Made by a program: the position numbers and the translations under genes
Assembly (NCBI RefSeq): GCF_042427585.1
Contig: NZ_JBHMFC010000016.1
Span: 1 to 64,000, forward strand
DNA: 64,000 bases
DNA from: Pseudalgibacter ostreae
Lineage (GTDB): Bacteria > Bacteroidota > Bacteroidia > Flavobacteriales > Flavobacteriaceae
Direction: 5' to 3'
In this document: in pieces, positions 1 to 8,541 of the stretch
How positions within the stretch are numbered: the stretch's first letter is position 1
Layout: every line of letters starts with the position of its first letter
Notes under the pieces: generated by a model
What the model saw: only the letters and a program-made list of their open reading frames with translations
Database searches by the model: none
Told to the model about the DNA's origin: nothing

Positions 1-240
1 TATCAATGTTGTCGAAGTCTAGGCTTCACCGTATATATTAACCTTAATTCTCTCTTTTATTCTTTCTGATTATATATCAAATTTAATAAAAGACAAACTT
101 AAGAAGTATTTAGATCCATTCCGTTAACAGGTGGTTTTATGACTTTTGTCATTCTTTTTAAAATCGAAAACTTCCATTTTTGTTGAGGACAACAAATTGC
201 CTCAGGCTAGATTACGTTTTAAGCACTAAAAAAAATAATT

Positions 241-612
241 ATGTCTCCAAAGAAACAAAAAAAACTTCCTATTATATATTCTTGTTCTGGCTGCAGCAAT
301 GTAGCCCAACTTGCCAACGATATAGCACTTAAAATAAATGCTGAAGGCATTGCTGAGATGTCGTGTATTGCGGGCGTTGGTGGTAAGGTAAAGTCTCTAG
401 TTAAAAAAGCACAATCCAATAATCCTATCGTAGTTATAGACGGCTGTACATTGCAATGCGCAAAAGCCTGTTTGGAAGGGATAGCTGTTAAACCCACAGA
501 ACACATCATTCTAACAGATTACAACTTTAAGAAAGAAAAGAATTCTAAGATGAATTTAGAAGATGAAATACAGATTTACCAAACTATTGTAGAGAAAATC
601 AATAGTTTATAA
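241..612 (+). CDS. DGC-domain putative zinc-binding protein
   Basis: A 123-residue cytoplasmic protein with no signal peptide or membrane segment. It carries the signature of the DGC family (PF08859): an N-terminal Cys pair in SCSGCSN (about residues 15-21) and a central IDGCTLQCAKACLEG stretch (about residues 66-80). The clustered cysteines suggest metal binding, as proposed for the family; no reaction is established. The C-terminal 25 residues are charged and probably form a helix. It ends 4 bp from the convergent lipB gene, with no terminator between them. Family assignment is firm; function is unknown. Confidence 0.8.
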   Translation: MSPKKQKKLPIIYSCSGCSNVAQLANDIALKINAEGIAEMSCIAGVGGKVKSLVKKAQSNNPIVVIDGCTLQCAKACLEGIAVKPTEHIILTDYNFKKEKNSKMNLEDEIQIYQTIVEKINSL

Positions 613-616
613 AGAT

Positions 617-1327
617 TTAGCCTGGGCTGTTTTTAAATTCTGCTTCAAAAAGAGTTGCAAAGTGCTTTAATAACTTCATTTTAACCTCGGCTTCATCAAC
701 GGTTTTTGTTGCCAGCTCTACATTTAAAGACGTAACGGCTTTACCTCGAATACCACAAGGAATAATATTATCGAAATAACCTAAGTTGGCATTTACATTT
801 AAGGCAAAACCATGCATGGTTACCCAACGGCTTGCCCGCACGCCCATAGCACAAATTTTACGTGCGAATGGAGTACCTACATCTAACCAAACACCTGTTT
901 CACCAGGGCTTCTTTCCGCTTTTAGTCCGTACTCTTCTAATGTTAAAATAATGGTCTCTTCTAGAAAACGTAGATATTTATGTATATCGGTAAAAAAATT
1001 CTCCAAGTCTAAAATAGGATAGCCCACAATCTGTCCTGGCCCGTGATATGTAATATCTCCACCTCTATTGGTTTTATAAAACGTAGCACCTCTATCTATA
1101 AGTTGCTGTTCATTTAATAATAAATGGGATATATCGCCACTTTTACCTAAAGTATAGACATGCGAATGCTCGACAAACAAAAAATAATTTGGAGTTGGCA
1201 ACGGTGTCTCTGCCTTTCTGTTTTGGATTTTTGTATCTACAATACCTTTAAATAATAACTCTTGATAATCCCAAGTTTCCTTGTAGTCTTTTAACCCTAA
1301 ATCCTGAAGTTCTATGTACTTATTCAT
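617..1327 (-). CDS. lipB: Octanoyl-[acyl-carrier-protein]:protein N-octanoyltransferase LipB
   Basis: LipB moves the octanoyl group from acyl-carrier protein to a lysine of lipoyl domains (E2 subunits, GcvH), the first step of endogenous lipoate synthesis in the cytoplasm. The 236-residue protein has the RGGDITYHGPGQ motif (residues 88-99), the catalytic lysine in ARKICAMG (K157) and the catalytic cysteine in IIPCGI (C191), all intact. Length is normal for the family. The pyruvate dehydrogenase E1 beta gene at 26.3 kb belongs to a complex that uses this cofactor. The start ATG sits 6 nt after a TAATTTTG promoter-like element, so the message may be leaderless. Confidence 0.96.
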   Translation of the reverse strand: MNKYIELQDLGLKDYKETWDYQELLFKGIVDTKIQNRKAETPLPTPNYFLFVEHSHVYTLGKSGDISHLLLNEQQLIDRGATFYKTNRGGDITYHGPGQIVGYPILDLENFFTDIHKYLRFLEETIILTLEEYGLKAERSPGETGVWLDVGTPFARKICAMGVRASRWVTMHGFALNVNANLGYFDNIIPCGIRGKAVTSLNVELATKTVDEAEVKMKLLKHFATLFEAEFKNSPG

Positions 1328-1333
1328 AAGCTA

Positions 1334-1341
1334 CAAAATTA
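1334..1341 (-). promoter_or_regulatory. TAnnTTTG -7 promoter element of lipB
   Basis: Read on the minus strand the bases are TAATTTTG, matching the Bacteroidota -7 consensus TAnnTTTG. Six bases separate it from the lipB ATG, so transcription would begin at or next to the start codon. A TTTG further upstream is only 14 bp away, shorter than the usual -33 spacing. Confidence 0.4.
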
Positions 1342-1423
1342 CATTTTTTATCTGGCAAAGCGCCTTACCCTCAAAAAAAAAGCAAAGTCTATTACATGCT
1401 CCATAATCGCTTCTATAGATAAA

Positions 1424-1582
1424 CTAAGATTTTGGATTATTGAGTATGACTAATGCTGCTATAACACCAGGAATCCATCCGCATAGCCACAATAAAAAAA
1501 CAATTAATATAGAACCGCAACCTTTCCCTATAACGGCTAAAGGCGGACAGATAATACACAATAAAACGCTCCAAAAACTCAT
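1424..1582 (-). CDS. YqaE/Pmp3 family small membrane protein
   Basis: A 52-residue protein made of two hydrophobic helices: an N-terminal one with the family motif LLCIICPPLAVIGKGCG and a second ending in IPGVIAALVIL. This is the layout of the UPF0057/Pmp3 proteolipids, which in yeast and plants affect membrane potential and salt tolerance; the bacterial role is poorly known. An in-frame ATG at 1624 would add 14 charged residues. The internal ATG at 1582 gives the normal family length, so I chose it. The gene stands alone between lipB and the structured element. Confidence 0.85.
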   Translation of the reverse strand: MSFWSVLLCIICPPLAVIGKGCGSILIVFLLWLCGWIPGVIAALVILNNPKS

Positions 1583-1719
1583 TTTAAATTTGGGTTTAAA
1601 ATTTACGGAGCTAAATTTACTCATTTAACAACTATAATGATAGTTTACATCCATTTTAGTTTCAACACTATAAATTTTAAAAACACTATTCTTAATGCAT
1701 TTTAAATAGCATACCGTTG

Positions 1720-1856
1720 CTACCCGCTATAAACCGCCGCGTTAGGGATTGAAGAGGAAAGCCCACAGCACGCACCGATGATTATCGGTGTGTGCGAGGA
1801 CTTAGAACGGAAAGCCCGCCCCTTCCGATTTCTATCGAGAGGGGAACGCCCTAAAA
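1720..1856 (+). ncRNA. Structured intergenic element, possibly Flavo-1-type
   Basis: This GC-richer block stands out in an AT-rich gap. It contains a 12-bp hairpin (1768-1795, loop GATT), a second hairpin (1819-1844) and a long-range helix between TTAGGG (1742-1747) and CCCTAA (1849-1854). The overlapping GCGTT (1739-1743) can instead pair with AACGC (1845-1849), giving two exclusive closures. AAAGCCC occurs twice (1758-1764 and 1811-1817). The layout resembles conserved intergenic RNAs of Flavobacteriia, and from memory the sequence recalls the Flavo-1 motif, but I cannot confirm the family. It lies just upstream of the lysS promoter. Strand is assumed. Confidence 0.5.
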
Positions 1857-1895
1857 AATCATAATTCAATGATCGCAAATCGTAAATCAAATGTT

Positions 1896-1903
1896 TATCT
1901 TTG
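1896..1903 (+). promoter_or_regulatory. TAnnTTTG -7 element of lysS
   Basis: TATCTTTG is an exact match to the Bacteroidota -7 consensus. It lies 34 bp before the lysS ATG at 1938, predicting a 5' leader of about 30 nt. No clear -33 TTG is seen at the normal distance. Confidence 0.5.
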
Positions 1904-1937
1904 TGCCTTTAAAAATTTATACCGAGAAAACTAGAAT

Positions 1938-3626
1938 ATGTCGCAATTATCAGAGCAAGAGCTTCTACGCAGAGAAAAATTAACAAAATTACGAGACCTG
2001 GGCATTAACCCGTATCCCGCAGACCTGTATCCTGTAGACTTCACGTCTAAACAATTGAAAACCGATTTCGAAAACGGAAAAAAAGTAATTGTTGCAGGGA
2101 GATTAATGGCCGTTAAGGTACAAGGAAAAGCAAGTTTTGCTCAATTGCAGGATGCCGATGGCAAAATACAGGTGTATTTTAATAGAGATGAAATATGCCC
2201 TGGAGAAGACAAGGTTAAATATAATGACGTCTTTAAAAAACTATTGGATTTTGGTGACTTTATTGGTGTTGAAGGAGAATTATTTACAACGCAAGTTGGC
2301 GAGAAAACAGTTAAGGTTAAAGATTTTACTTTATTGAGTAAAGCTTTGAAACCTTTGCCCTTGCCTAAAGAAAAAGATGGTGTTGTATATGATGCCTTTA
2401 CCGATGCCGAACAGCGCTACCGCCAACGTTATGCAGATTTAGTGGTAAACCCACATGTGAAAGAGGTTTTTGTAAAACGAACGAAATTGTTTAATGCCAT
2501 GCGCCAGTTTTTTAATGATGCTGGATATTTCGAAGTAGAAACCCCTGTTTTACAACCCATTCCAGGTGGTGCCGCGGCAAGACCTTTTATGACGCACCAC
2601 AATGCACTGGATATTCCATTATATATGCGAATTGCCAACGAATTATATTTAAAGCGACTGATTGTTGGAGGTTTTGACGGGGTGTATGAGTTTTCTAAAA
2701 ACTTTAGAAATGAAGGCATGGACCGCACACATAATCCAGAGTTTACTGCCATGGAAATTTATGTAGCCTATAAAGATTACAACTGGATGATGGATTTCTG
2801 CGAGCGTTTGTTAGAGCATTGCGCTACGGCTGTAAATGGAACTTCAAAAGCAACTTTTGGAAAGCATGAAATCGATTTTAAGGCGCCTTACCCTCGCATT
2901 ACTATGGCAGAAGCCATTAAAAACTTTACCGGTTTTGATATTACAGGAAAAACCGAAGAAGAAATAAGACAGGCCGCGAAAGATTTGGGTATTGAAGTAG
3001 ACGACACCATGGGTAAAGGCAAACTTATTGACGAAATTTTTGGTGAAAAATGTGAAGGCAATTATATCCAGCCTACTTTTATTACTGATTACCCGAAAGA
3101 GATGAGCCCTTTATGTAAAGAACACAGGGAAAATCCTGAACTAACAGAGCGCTTTGAACTAATGGTTTGTGGTAAGGAAATAGCTAATGCGTATAGCGAG
3201 CTAAACGACCCCATAGACCAACGCGAACGTTTTGAACACCAATTGAAACTTGCAGAAAAAGGTGACGATGAAGCAACGGAGTTTATCGATGAAGATTTTT
3301 TACGTGCCTTAGAATACGGTATGCCTCCAACATCGGGAATGGGTATAGGCATGGATCGATTAATTATGTTTTTAACCAACAACCAGTCCATTCAAGAAGT
3401 ATTATTCTTTCCACAAATGCGACCAGAAAAAAAGATAGAACTAAGCGATAATGAAAAAGCTATTTTAATGGTTTTAAAACCAGAGAAAAGCATGTCTCTT
3501 TCAGATTTAAAAACACAGTCTGGATTAAGCAATAAAGCTTGGGACAAAGGCATTAAAGGATTGACCAAGCACAAGTTAGCAAAAGTAGAAAAAATGGATG
3601 ATACGCTTGTAGTTGAACTTATTTAG
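1938..3626 (+). CDS. lysS: Lysyl-tRNA synthetase, class II
   Basis: Charges tRNA-Lys with lysine. The 562-residue protein has the N-terminal OB-fold anticodon-binding domain (about residues 50-150) and a class II catalytic core with motif 2 (FRNEGMDRTHNPEF, about residue 258) and motif 3 (GMGIGMDRLIMFL, about residue 470). It is some 60 residues longer than the E. coli enzyme. The extra C-terminal part (from about residue 500: LSDNEKAILMVLKPEKSMSL onward) looks like a small winged-helix domain, which from general knowledge occurs in Bacteroidota LysS. A strong hairpin follows, so the gene is probably monocistronic. Confidence 0.97.
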   Translation: MSQLSEQELLRREKLTKLRDLGINPYPADLYPVDFTSKQLKTDFENGKKVIVAGRLMAVKVQGKASFAQLQDADGKIQVYFNRDEICPGEDKVKYNDVFKKLLDFGDFIGVEGELFTTQVGEKTVKVKDFTLLSKALKPLPLPKEKDGVVYDAFTDAEQRYRQRYADLVVNPHVKEVFVKRTKLFNAMRQFFNDAGYFEVETPVLQPIPGGAAARPFMTHHNALDIPLYMRIANELYLKRLIVGGFDGVYEFSKNFRNEGMDRTHNPEFTAMEIYVAYKDYNWMMDFCERLLEHCATAVNGTSKATFGKHEIDFKAPYPRITMAEAIKNFTGFDITGKTEEEIRQAAKDLGIEVDDTMGKGKLIDEIFGEKCEGNYIQPTFITDYPKEMSPLCKEHRENPELTERFELMVCGKEIANAYSELNDPIDQRERFEHQLKLAEKGDDEATEFIDEDFLRALEYGMPPTSGMGIGMDRLIMFLTNNQSIQEVLFFPQMRPEKKIELSDNEKAILMVLKPEKSMSLSDLKTQSGLSNKAWDKGIKGLTKHKLAKVEKMDDTLVVELI

Positions 3627-3667
3627 CGTGTCTGTAATTTATTTACAGTATTAACTTTATATATTAT

Positions 3668-3702
3668 AAAAAGGAATTAATTTTGATTAATTCCTTTTTT
3701 GT
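3668..3702 (+). terminator. Rho-independent terminator after lysS
   Basis: A perfect 13-bp stem (3668-3680 with 3687-3699) with a 6-nt TTTTGA loop, ending in a T tract. Confidence 0.85.
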
Positions 3703-3761
3703 TTCATTCAAAAAAGTATAACAAAATTATTTATTTTTTCATATCTTAAAAATGCTTTGAT

Positions 3762-4499
3762 ATGCACTTACATGCCTTAGAAAACGACCAAGAGTTCTTG
3801 AATCTTCAAACAGAAATGGTTCGCATGCAAAATTGGTTAATTGAACACAAAAAAAGATTGATAATTGTGTGTGAAGGTCGGGATAGTGCAGGAAAAGGTG
3901 GTGCCATCATGCGCTTTATACGCTATATCAATCCACGTTTTTATCGCGTGGTCGCCCTCAATAAACCTACAGAAAACGAAAAAGAACAATGGTACTTCCA
4001 ACGCTACATCCGCCATTTTCCAAATCCGGGTGAAATGGTGTTCTTTGATAGAAGTTGGTATAACCGAGCTGTTGTAGAACCAGTAATGGACTTTTGTTCT
4101 AAAGCCCAATATGATTTATTCATGAAACAGGTGGTCCAATTTGAAAATATGCTTACCGAAGATGGCATAGTACTTATTAAATTCTGGTTTTCTATTGACC
4201 AAGACGAACAAAATAAACGTTTGGAAGAACGGAAATCCAATCCCCTTATAAGCTGGAAGCTAAGCACGGTTGACTTGCAGGCCCAGTTAAAGTGGGACGA
4301 TTACACATTCTATAAGGATGAAATGTTTAGACTTACAGGTACCGTAAACTCACCCTGGGTCGTTATTAAAGGAAATGATAAGGATTTAGCAAGAAAAGAA
4401 GCCATTCGATACATATTGAATAATGTAAATTACGAATTAAAAGGCATAACCAACGAACGCTTAGAACCAAACCCAGAAATTGTGAGTTTAAAAACATAG
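3762..4499 (+). CDS. Polyphosphate kinase 2 (PPK2) family protein
   Basis: A 245-residue cytoplasmic P-loop kinase. PPK2 enzymes move phosphate between polyphosphate and nucleotides, usually making ADP/GDP into ATP/GTP at the expense of polyphosphate. Walker A is GRDSAGKGG (residues 39-47), Walker B with the catalytic Asp and Arg is EMVFFDRSWYNR (91-102), and the conserved lid stretch SWKLSTVDLQA is present near residue 165. It is a single-domain form of normal length, probably class I. Which nucleotide it uses cannot be read from sequence. The following outer-membrane gene begins 35 bp downstream and may be cotranscribed. Confidence 0.93.
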   Translation: MHLHALENDQEFLNLQTEMVRMQNWLIEHKKRLIIVCEGRDSAGKGGAIMRFIRYINPRFYRVVALNKPTENEKEQWYFQRYIRHFPNPGEMVFFDRSWYNRAVVEPVMDFCSKAQYDLFMKQVVQFENMLTEDGIVLIKFWFSIDQDEQNKRLEERKSNPLISWKLSTVDLQAQLKWDDYTFYKDEMFRLTGTVNSPWVVIKGNDKDLARKEAIRYILNNVNYELKGITNERLEPNPEIVSLKT

Positions 4500-4534
4500 A
4501 AAAACAAATGAATGTTGCTCCTCCACTTTTGTAA

Positions 4535-5743
4535 ATGTTAAAAAAAATATTTCTTGTCGCTTTTATTTTTAATACCATCTTAAATGCACAACATAAAGAT
4601 AGTTACTCCATAAAGAACGGCATTGACCAAAGTGGTGTTTTACCAACACATCACTTTGGCATTTTTAGTTCTAGAATACATCAAAACTTCAAAACAACAT
4701 CTTTAAAAAAAGCCAAGTTATCTGTCGCCTATACTAGTGGCAATACGTTCCACCCCTTTGTAGAGGCCTATCTGCCAAAAAGTCCTGAGCTTAGAAAAAA
4801 ACTAAGCCAAACCTTATGGAATTTGCGTAAGTTTGATTTCATAGACCAGGAGACCACACCCGCAACATACATGAATATCGTTGTAGATGCTGTAATTAAA
4901 GAGTTTAGATTTCGAGTAGATATTCCTTTAAATAAAAAAAACGAATTAAACATGTCGTTGCGATCACACCTTATTACAAAAGGCAATTATCCATTATCTT
5001 TTTTTTCAAGTGATGAAACTATTGAATGGTTCCATTCCCATATAGCTGGAGGAGAAGACCCTTATGGACGTCGGTATTATGGTTTGAATCGGGTAAATTT
5101 TAAATACACAGATAGGAATGGTCGAGTAATGAAACTTTATAACAATGCTTTTTTTATAAGTGGAATTGAGTTTAGCCATCATTATTATCCGTCATTTCTT
5201 TTTAATACTACACATAACATCCATTTAAATTTAGGTTCGCATCTAGGGTTAAACACCTCAACATTCAATGCTTCAATAGATTTAGGTGTTTCGGTAAATG
5301 GAGTAAAAAAAATAAAATTTAAAAACAAAAATGAATTTCATGTTGGAGTCGGCCTCAATATTCTTCGAAAAAATATCCTCAACTTTAAAGACGTGATGGA
5401 TTTAGGTAATAATCGCATTCTAGGAAATGTAGTAGGGAATATTGAATTTACAAAGTACACCAAAACCAAAAGCTATCATGCCTTTGGATTAGATTATCAA
5501 CTTCAAACCAGATACAATAAACAAGAAGAAGCCAGTTATTACAAGTTATTAGGAAAATGGAACGAAGTAAACGCTGGTTGGCACCATGGTGTGTCTACAC
5601 TTTATAAGTCCTTATCTACTTGGACTTTTATCTATACCTATGGTCGACCAAGTTATAAATTCTCTTTATTTTTCATGCAAGACCTTTCGGTAAATAATGC
5701 ACCAGATTTTCAAACAGGCATTAAATTAACACTTCCTATTTAA
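4535..5743 (+). CDS. Uncharacterised outer-membrane beta-barrel protein
   Basis: 402 residues with a signal peptide (MLKKIFLVAFIFNTILNAQ) and a long run of alternating polar/hydrophobic strands rich in Tyr, Phe and Asn, ending in a strand (GIKLTLPI) typical of outer-membrane barrels. A conserved-looking central stretch HIAGGEDPYGRRYYGLNR (about residues 169-186) could lie in a loop. It vaguely resembles DUF3187-type proteins but I cannot assign a family. No transport or enzyme signature is visible. It follows the PPK2 gene by 35 bp; a functional link is speculation. Confidence 0.7.
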   Translation: MLKKIFLVAFIFNTILNAQHKDSYSIKNGIDQSGVLPTHHFGIFSSRIHQNFKTTSLKKAKLSVAYTSGNTFHPFVEAYLPKSPELRKKLSQTLWNLRKFDFIDQETTPATYMNIVVDAVIKEFRFRVDIPLNKKNELNMSLRSHLITKGNYPLSFFSSDETIEWFHSHIAGGEDPYGRRYYGLNRVNFKYTDRNGRVMKLYNNAFFISGIEFSHHYYPSFLFNTTHNIHLNLGSHLGLNTSTFNASIDLGVSVNGVKKIKFKNKNEFHVGVGLNILRKNILNFKDVMDLGNNRILGNVVGNIEFTKYTKTKSYHAFGLDYQLQTRYNKQEEASYYKLLGKWNEVNAGWHHGVSTLYKSLSTWTFIYTYGRPSYKFSLFFMQDLSVNNAPDFQTGIKLTLPI

Positions 5744-5862
5744 AAAAGTACTGTTTCTTAGATTGTATCCTACCTGTTAATATGCCGTTAAAAGAGACTA
5801 CTACATTAAACTTTTATAAAATAACAAAGTCCTAGTACCAAATAAACACAAAAACAATACTT

Positions 5863-6342
5863 ATGAAAAAATTAGCGATAATTGCACTTGCCTTTATTAC
5901 TTTACAGGCTACTGCACAGAAAAAAGCCAACTCGCAAAGAGAAGGAAGAGATCGAACTGAAAAATTTCAAAACATCTCTGCCGAAGACATGGCAACTTTA
6001 CAAACAAAAAAAATGACCTTACATTCAGATTTAAATGAAAAGCAACAAAAGGCCATTAAAGCATTAAACTTAGAAAATGCGACAACTAGGAAAGCTAAAA
6101 TGGAAGCTCGAAAAGCTTCTAAAGAAAAAGGGAGTATCCAAAAACCTTCTCAAGAAGATCGAGTTAAAATGATGAATGAAAGATTAGACCATCAAATAGC
6201 CATGAAAGCTAAAATGAAAAACATCTTGAACGAAGAACAGTTTGAAAAATGGGAAAAACAACATATGCGTAATGCGCACAACGATAAAGGCTCTAAAAGA
6301 AGACAGGGCAAGTCCCGTAAAGCCATGCAAAAGCAAGGATAA
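5863..6342 (+). CDS. Secreted Lys/Glu-rich helical protein (DUF4890-like)
   Basis: 159 residues with a signal peptide (cleavage near ATAQ) followed by an almost wholly helical, highly charged chain. Two LTxxQ-like segments, LNEKQQKAIKAL (about residues 57-68) and LNEEQFEKWEKQ (about residues 125-136), recall the Spy/CpxP periplasmic chaperone fold and the flavobacterial DUF4890 group. The C-terminus is very basic (SKRRQGKSRKAMQKQG). A periplasmic location is likely. A stress or chaperone role is inference from the fold only. A bidirectional hairpin separates it from hemL. Confidence 0.65.
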   Translation: MKKLAIIALAFITLQATAQKKANSQREGRDRTEKFQNISAEDMATLQTKKMTLHSDLNEKQQKAIKALNLENATTRKAKMEARKASKEKGSIQKPSQEDRVKMMNERLDHQIAMKAKMKNILNEEQFEKWEKQHMRNAHNDKGSKRRQGKSRKAMQKQG

Positions 6343-6380
6343 TATATTAAATTAGTTTTAGTTTAGTTCGTTAAATTGTT

Positions 6381-6415
6381 AAAAAGCATTTCTGTATCCA
6401 GAAATGCTTTTTTAT
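6381..6415. terminator. Bidirectional terminator
   Basis: A 13-bp perfect stem (6381-6393 with 6400-6412), loop GTATCC, flanked by A and T runs. It sits between the convergent DUF4890-like gene and hemL and can serve both. Confidence 0.85.
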
Positions 6416-6426
6416 TACAGTCGCCT

Positions 6427-7713
6427 TTAAAGGCTTTTGGCAACATGATTGACTGCAGAAATAGTCTTATCTAAATCTTTATAAGACAATGCATCGGCAA
6501 TAAACCACGTTTCAAAAGCACTTGGCGCAATATAAATGCCCTGTTGTAACATGCCATGAAAAAAGGCTTTAAAAGTATCGTTATTCCCATTTGCTGCAGT
6601 GTCAAAATCTATCACTGCATCTTCTGCAAAATGTACAGAAATCATAGACCCTACCCTATTAATGGTATGCACCACATTATTATCATTTAAAACCTTAGCC
6701 ATGCCTTTGTGCAAATAGCTTGTTTTTTCTTCTAATCGATTAAAAATTTCGGCATCTGTATTTAGTTCTGTAAGCATCGCCAAACCAGCAGCCATAGCTA
6801 ATGGATTACCACTTAAAGTCCCTGCTTGATAAACAGGTCCTATTGGTGCCAAGTAATCCATAATCTCATGCCTAGCTGCAAAAGCGCCTACAGGCAAACC
6901 GCCCCCTATTACTTTTCCAAAGCAAACAATATCTGCCTTTACATCAAATAATTCTTGGGCACCACCTTTTGCTAATCTAAAACCAGTCATTACCTCATCA
7001 AAAATTAAAAGAATGTTATGGGCATCGCACAGTGTTCTTAATTTTTTCAAAAAATCATCTTTTGGCGGAATACAGCCCATGTTTCCAGCTACTGGCTCTA
7101 TAATTATACAAGCAATTTCATCTGTATTAGATGCTATAAGAGCTTTTACATTTTCAATATCGTTATATTTTGCAAGTAACGTATCTTTTGCTGTACCCTG
7201 AGTAACCCCTGGACTATTAGGAACACCAAAGGTACTAGCCCCACTTCCAGCCTGTATTAAAAATGAATCGCTATGCCCGTGATAACACCCTGAAAATTTA
7301 ACGATTTTATCTTTTTTAGTAAAACCACGAGCCAGTCGCACAGCACTCATACAAGCCTCTGTTCCCGAATTTACAAAACGGATTTTATCAATATGAGGCA
7401 CCATAGATACGGCCAACTCTGCTATTTTAGTTTCAATTTCCGTTGGCATCCCAAAAGAGGTTCCTTTTTTTGCTTTTTCAATAACAGCATTTACTACCGG
7501 TTCATAGGCATGGCCTAAAATCATGGGGCCCCATGAGTTGATATAATCTATCAATGTATTGCCATCTTCATCAAACAAATACGCGCCTTTTGCTTCTTTC
7601 ACAAAAATAGGCGTACCCCCAACACCTTTAAAAGCTCTTACTGGAGAGTTTACACCTCCAGGAATTACGCGTTCTGCTTCTGAAAATAAGGCACTGCTTC
7701 TTTTATAAATCAT
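6427..7713 (-). CDS. hemL: Glutamate-1-semialdehyde 2,1-aminomutase
   Basis: Converts glutamate-1-semialdehyde to 5-aminolevulinate, the committed C5-pathway step to heme. It is a PLP class III aminotransferase of 428 residues, the usual length. The PLP lysine is K267 in CFGKVIGGGLPVGAF; the cofactor Asp lies in LLIFDEVMTGFR (about residues 235-246); the SGTEACMSAVRLAR helix (116-129) binds phosphate. It is the last gene of a minus-strand cluster, 21 bp after the glucosaminidase stop; the cluster appears to be grouped by transcription rather than pathway. Confidence 0.97.
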   Translation of the reverse strand: MIYKRSSALFSEAERVIPGGVNSPVRAFKGVGGTPIFVKEAKGAYLFDEDGNTLIDYINSWGPMILGHAYEPVVNAVIEKAKKGTSFGMPTEIETKIAELAVSMVPHIDKIRFVNSGTEACMSAVRLARGFTKKDKIVKFSGCYHGHSDSFLIQAGSGASTFGVPNSPGVTQGTAKDTLLAKYNDIENVKALIASNTDEIACIIIEPVAGNMGCIPPKDDFLKKLRTLCDAHNILLIFDEVMTGFRLAKGGAQELFDVKADIVCFGKVIGGGLPVGAFAARHEIMDYLAPIGPVYQAGTLSGNPLAMAAGLAMLTELNTDAEIFNRLEEKTSYLHKGMAKVLNDNNVVHTINRVGSMISVHFAEDAVIDFDTAANGNNDTFKAFFHGMLQQGIYIAPSAFETWFIADALSYKDLDKTISAVNHVAKSL

Positions 7714-7734
7714 AAGATTGATATGTTTTTTTTA

Positions 7735-8541
7735 CTATTTAACTCTTAAAACTTGACCTATGCCAATGTTCGCATCTTGAAGGCCGTTCATTTTCTGAAG
7801 CTCCTTAACAGTCACATCATAACGTCTGGAAATAGAATATAAGGTATCGCCTTTTACAACAGTATGGCCTTCCGTGCGAACGGTCGTGTCATGTTCAATT
7901 TCCATGGCATAGGAGTCGGCACCTAAAACCTCCATATCATATTCATGTAAGTTATAGCGCTCTATTAAGCTAATCAATTTCTGTGGATATTTTTTATCTG
8001 TTGCATAGCCCGCTGCTCTAAGCTCTTTGGCCCAACTTTTATAATCTCCTTTTTTAAATGTAAACAATTTAGCATAGCGCGATCTCATGGTTAAAAATAA
8101 AGAGTGGTCGCGAAATGAGTACTTGGCGTCATGATATTTTCTAAAACACTCCCCTTTTGCATCGTCGTCATGATAAATTCTATCGCCCGTCCATTCATGG
8201 CATTTAATTCCGAAATGGTTATTCGCTTCTACAGAAAGTCTCCCCATACCAGAACCAGATTCCAAAATACCCTGTGCCAAAGTAATACTAGCGGGAATAT
8301 GATACAAACGCATCTCCTCTTGAGCAATGCCTTTATAGGTGTCGATGTATTGCTCTGTAGCATTAGCATATACTTTTTTAGGTATTTCTAAAACGCGTTC
8401 TGAAGGTTCTTTAATAACCACATGCTCTATTTTAGCACGCTTATGATGGTTTTTTTTTGCGACTGTTTTTTTTGAGCCACAGCTATAAAACAACATCCCT
8501 ACTAAAAAAAACATTATAATTTTATTCATATCACTATTCAA
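7735..8541 (-). CDS. LysM-containing glucosaminidase lipoprotein (GH73-type)
   Basis: A 268-residue lipoprotein (264 from the ATG at 8529) with lipobox LFYSC. After a short linker comes a glucosaminidase (GH73/FlgJ-like) domain, about residues 60-195, with the catalytic Glu in AQGILESGSGMGRLSVEANNHFGIKC (shown only in part by family; the residue is the E of ILES) and a C-terminal LysM repeat (about residues 224-268) that binds peptidoglycan. It should hydrolyse N-acetylglucosaminyl bonds in the cell wall from the outer or inner membrane face. Its 5' end overlaps the ACC deaminase-like gene by 8 bp, so the two are translationally coupled. Confidence 0.9.
   Translation of the reverse strand: MNSDMNKIIMFFLVGMLFYSCGSKKTVAKKNHHKRAKIEHVVIKEPSERVLEIPKKVYANATEQYIDTYKGIAQEEMRLYHIPASITLAQGILESGSGMGRLSVEANNHFGIKCHEWTGDRIYHDDDAKGECFRKYHDAKYSFRDHSLFLTMRSRYAKLFTFKKGDYKSWAKELRAAGYATDKKYPQKLISLIERYNLHEYDMEVLGADSYAMEIEHDTTVRTEGHTVVKGDTLYSISRRYDVTVKELQKMNGLQDANIGIGQVLRVK

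Noticed and set aside
1440..1628. 62-codon plus-strand frame opposite the Pmp3-like gene
   Set aside because: It is the mirror of a well-conserved two-helix family on the minus strand.
1751..1764. RNase P RNA (the GAGGAAAGCCC stretch resembles its P4 strand)
   Set aside because: The element is only about 140 nt and lacks the second conserved P4 strand and the rest of the roughly 350-nt fold.
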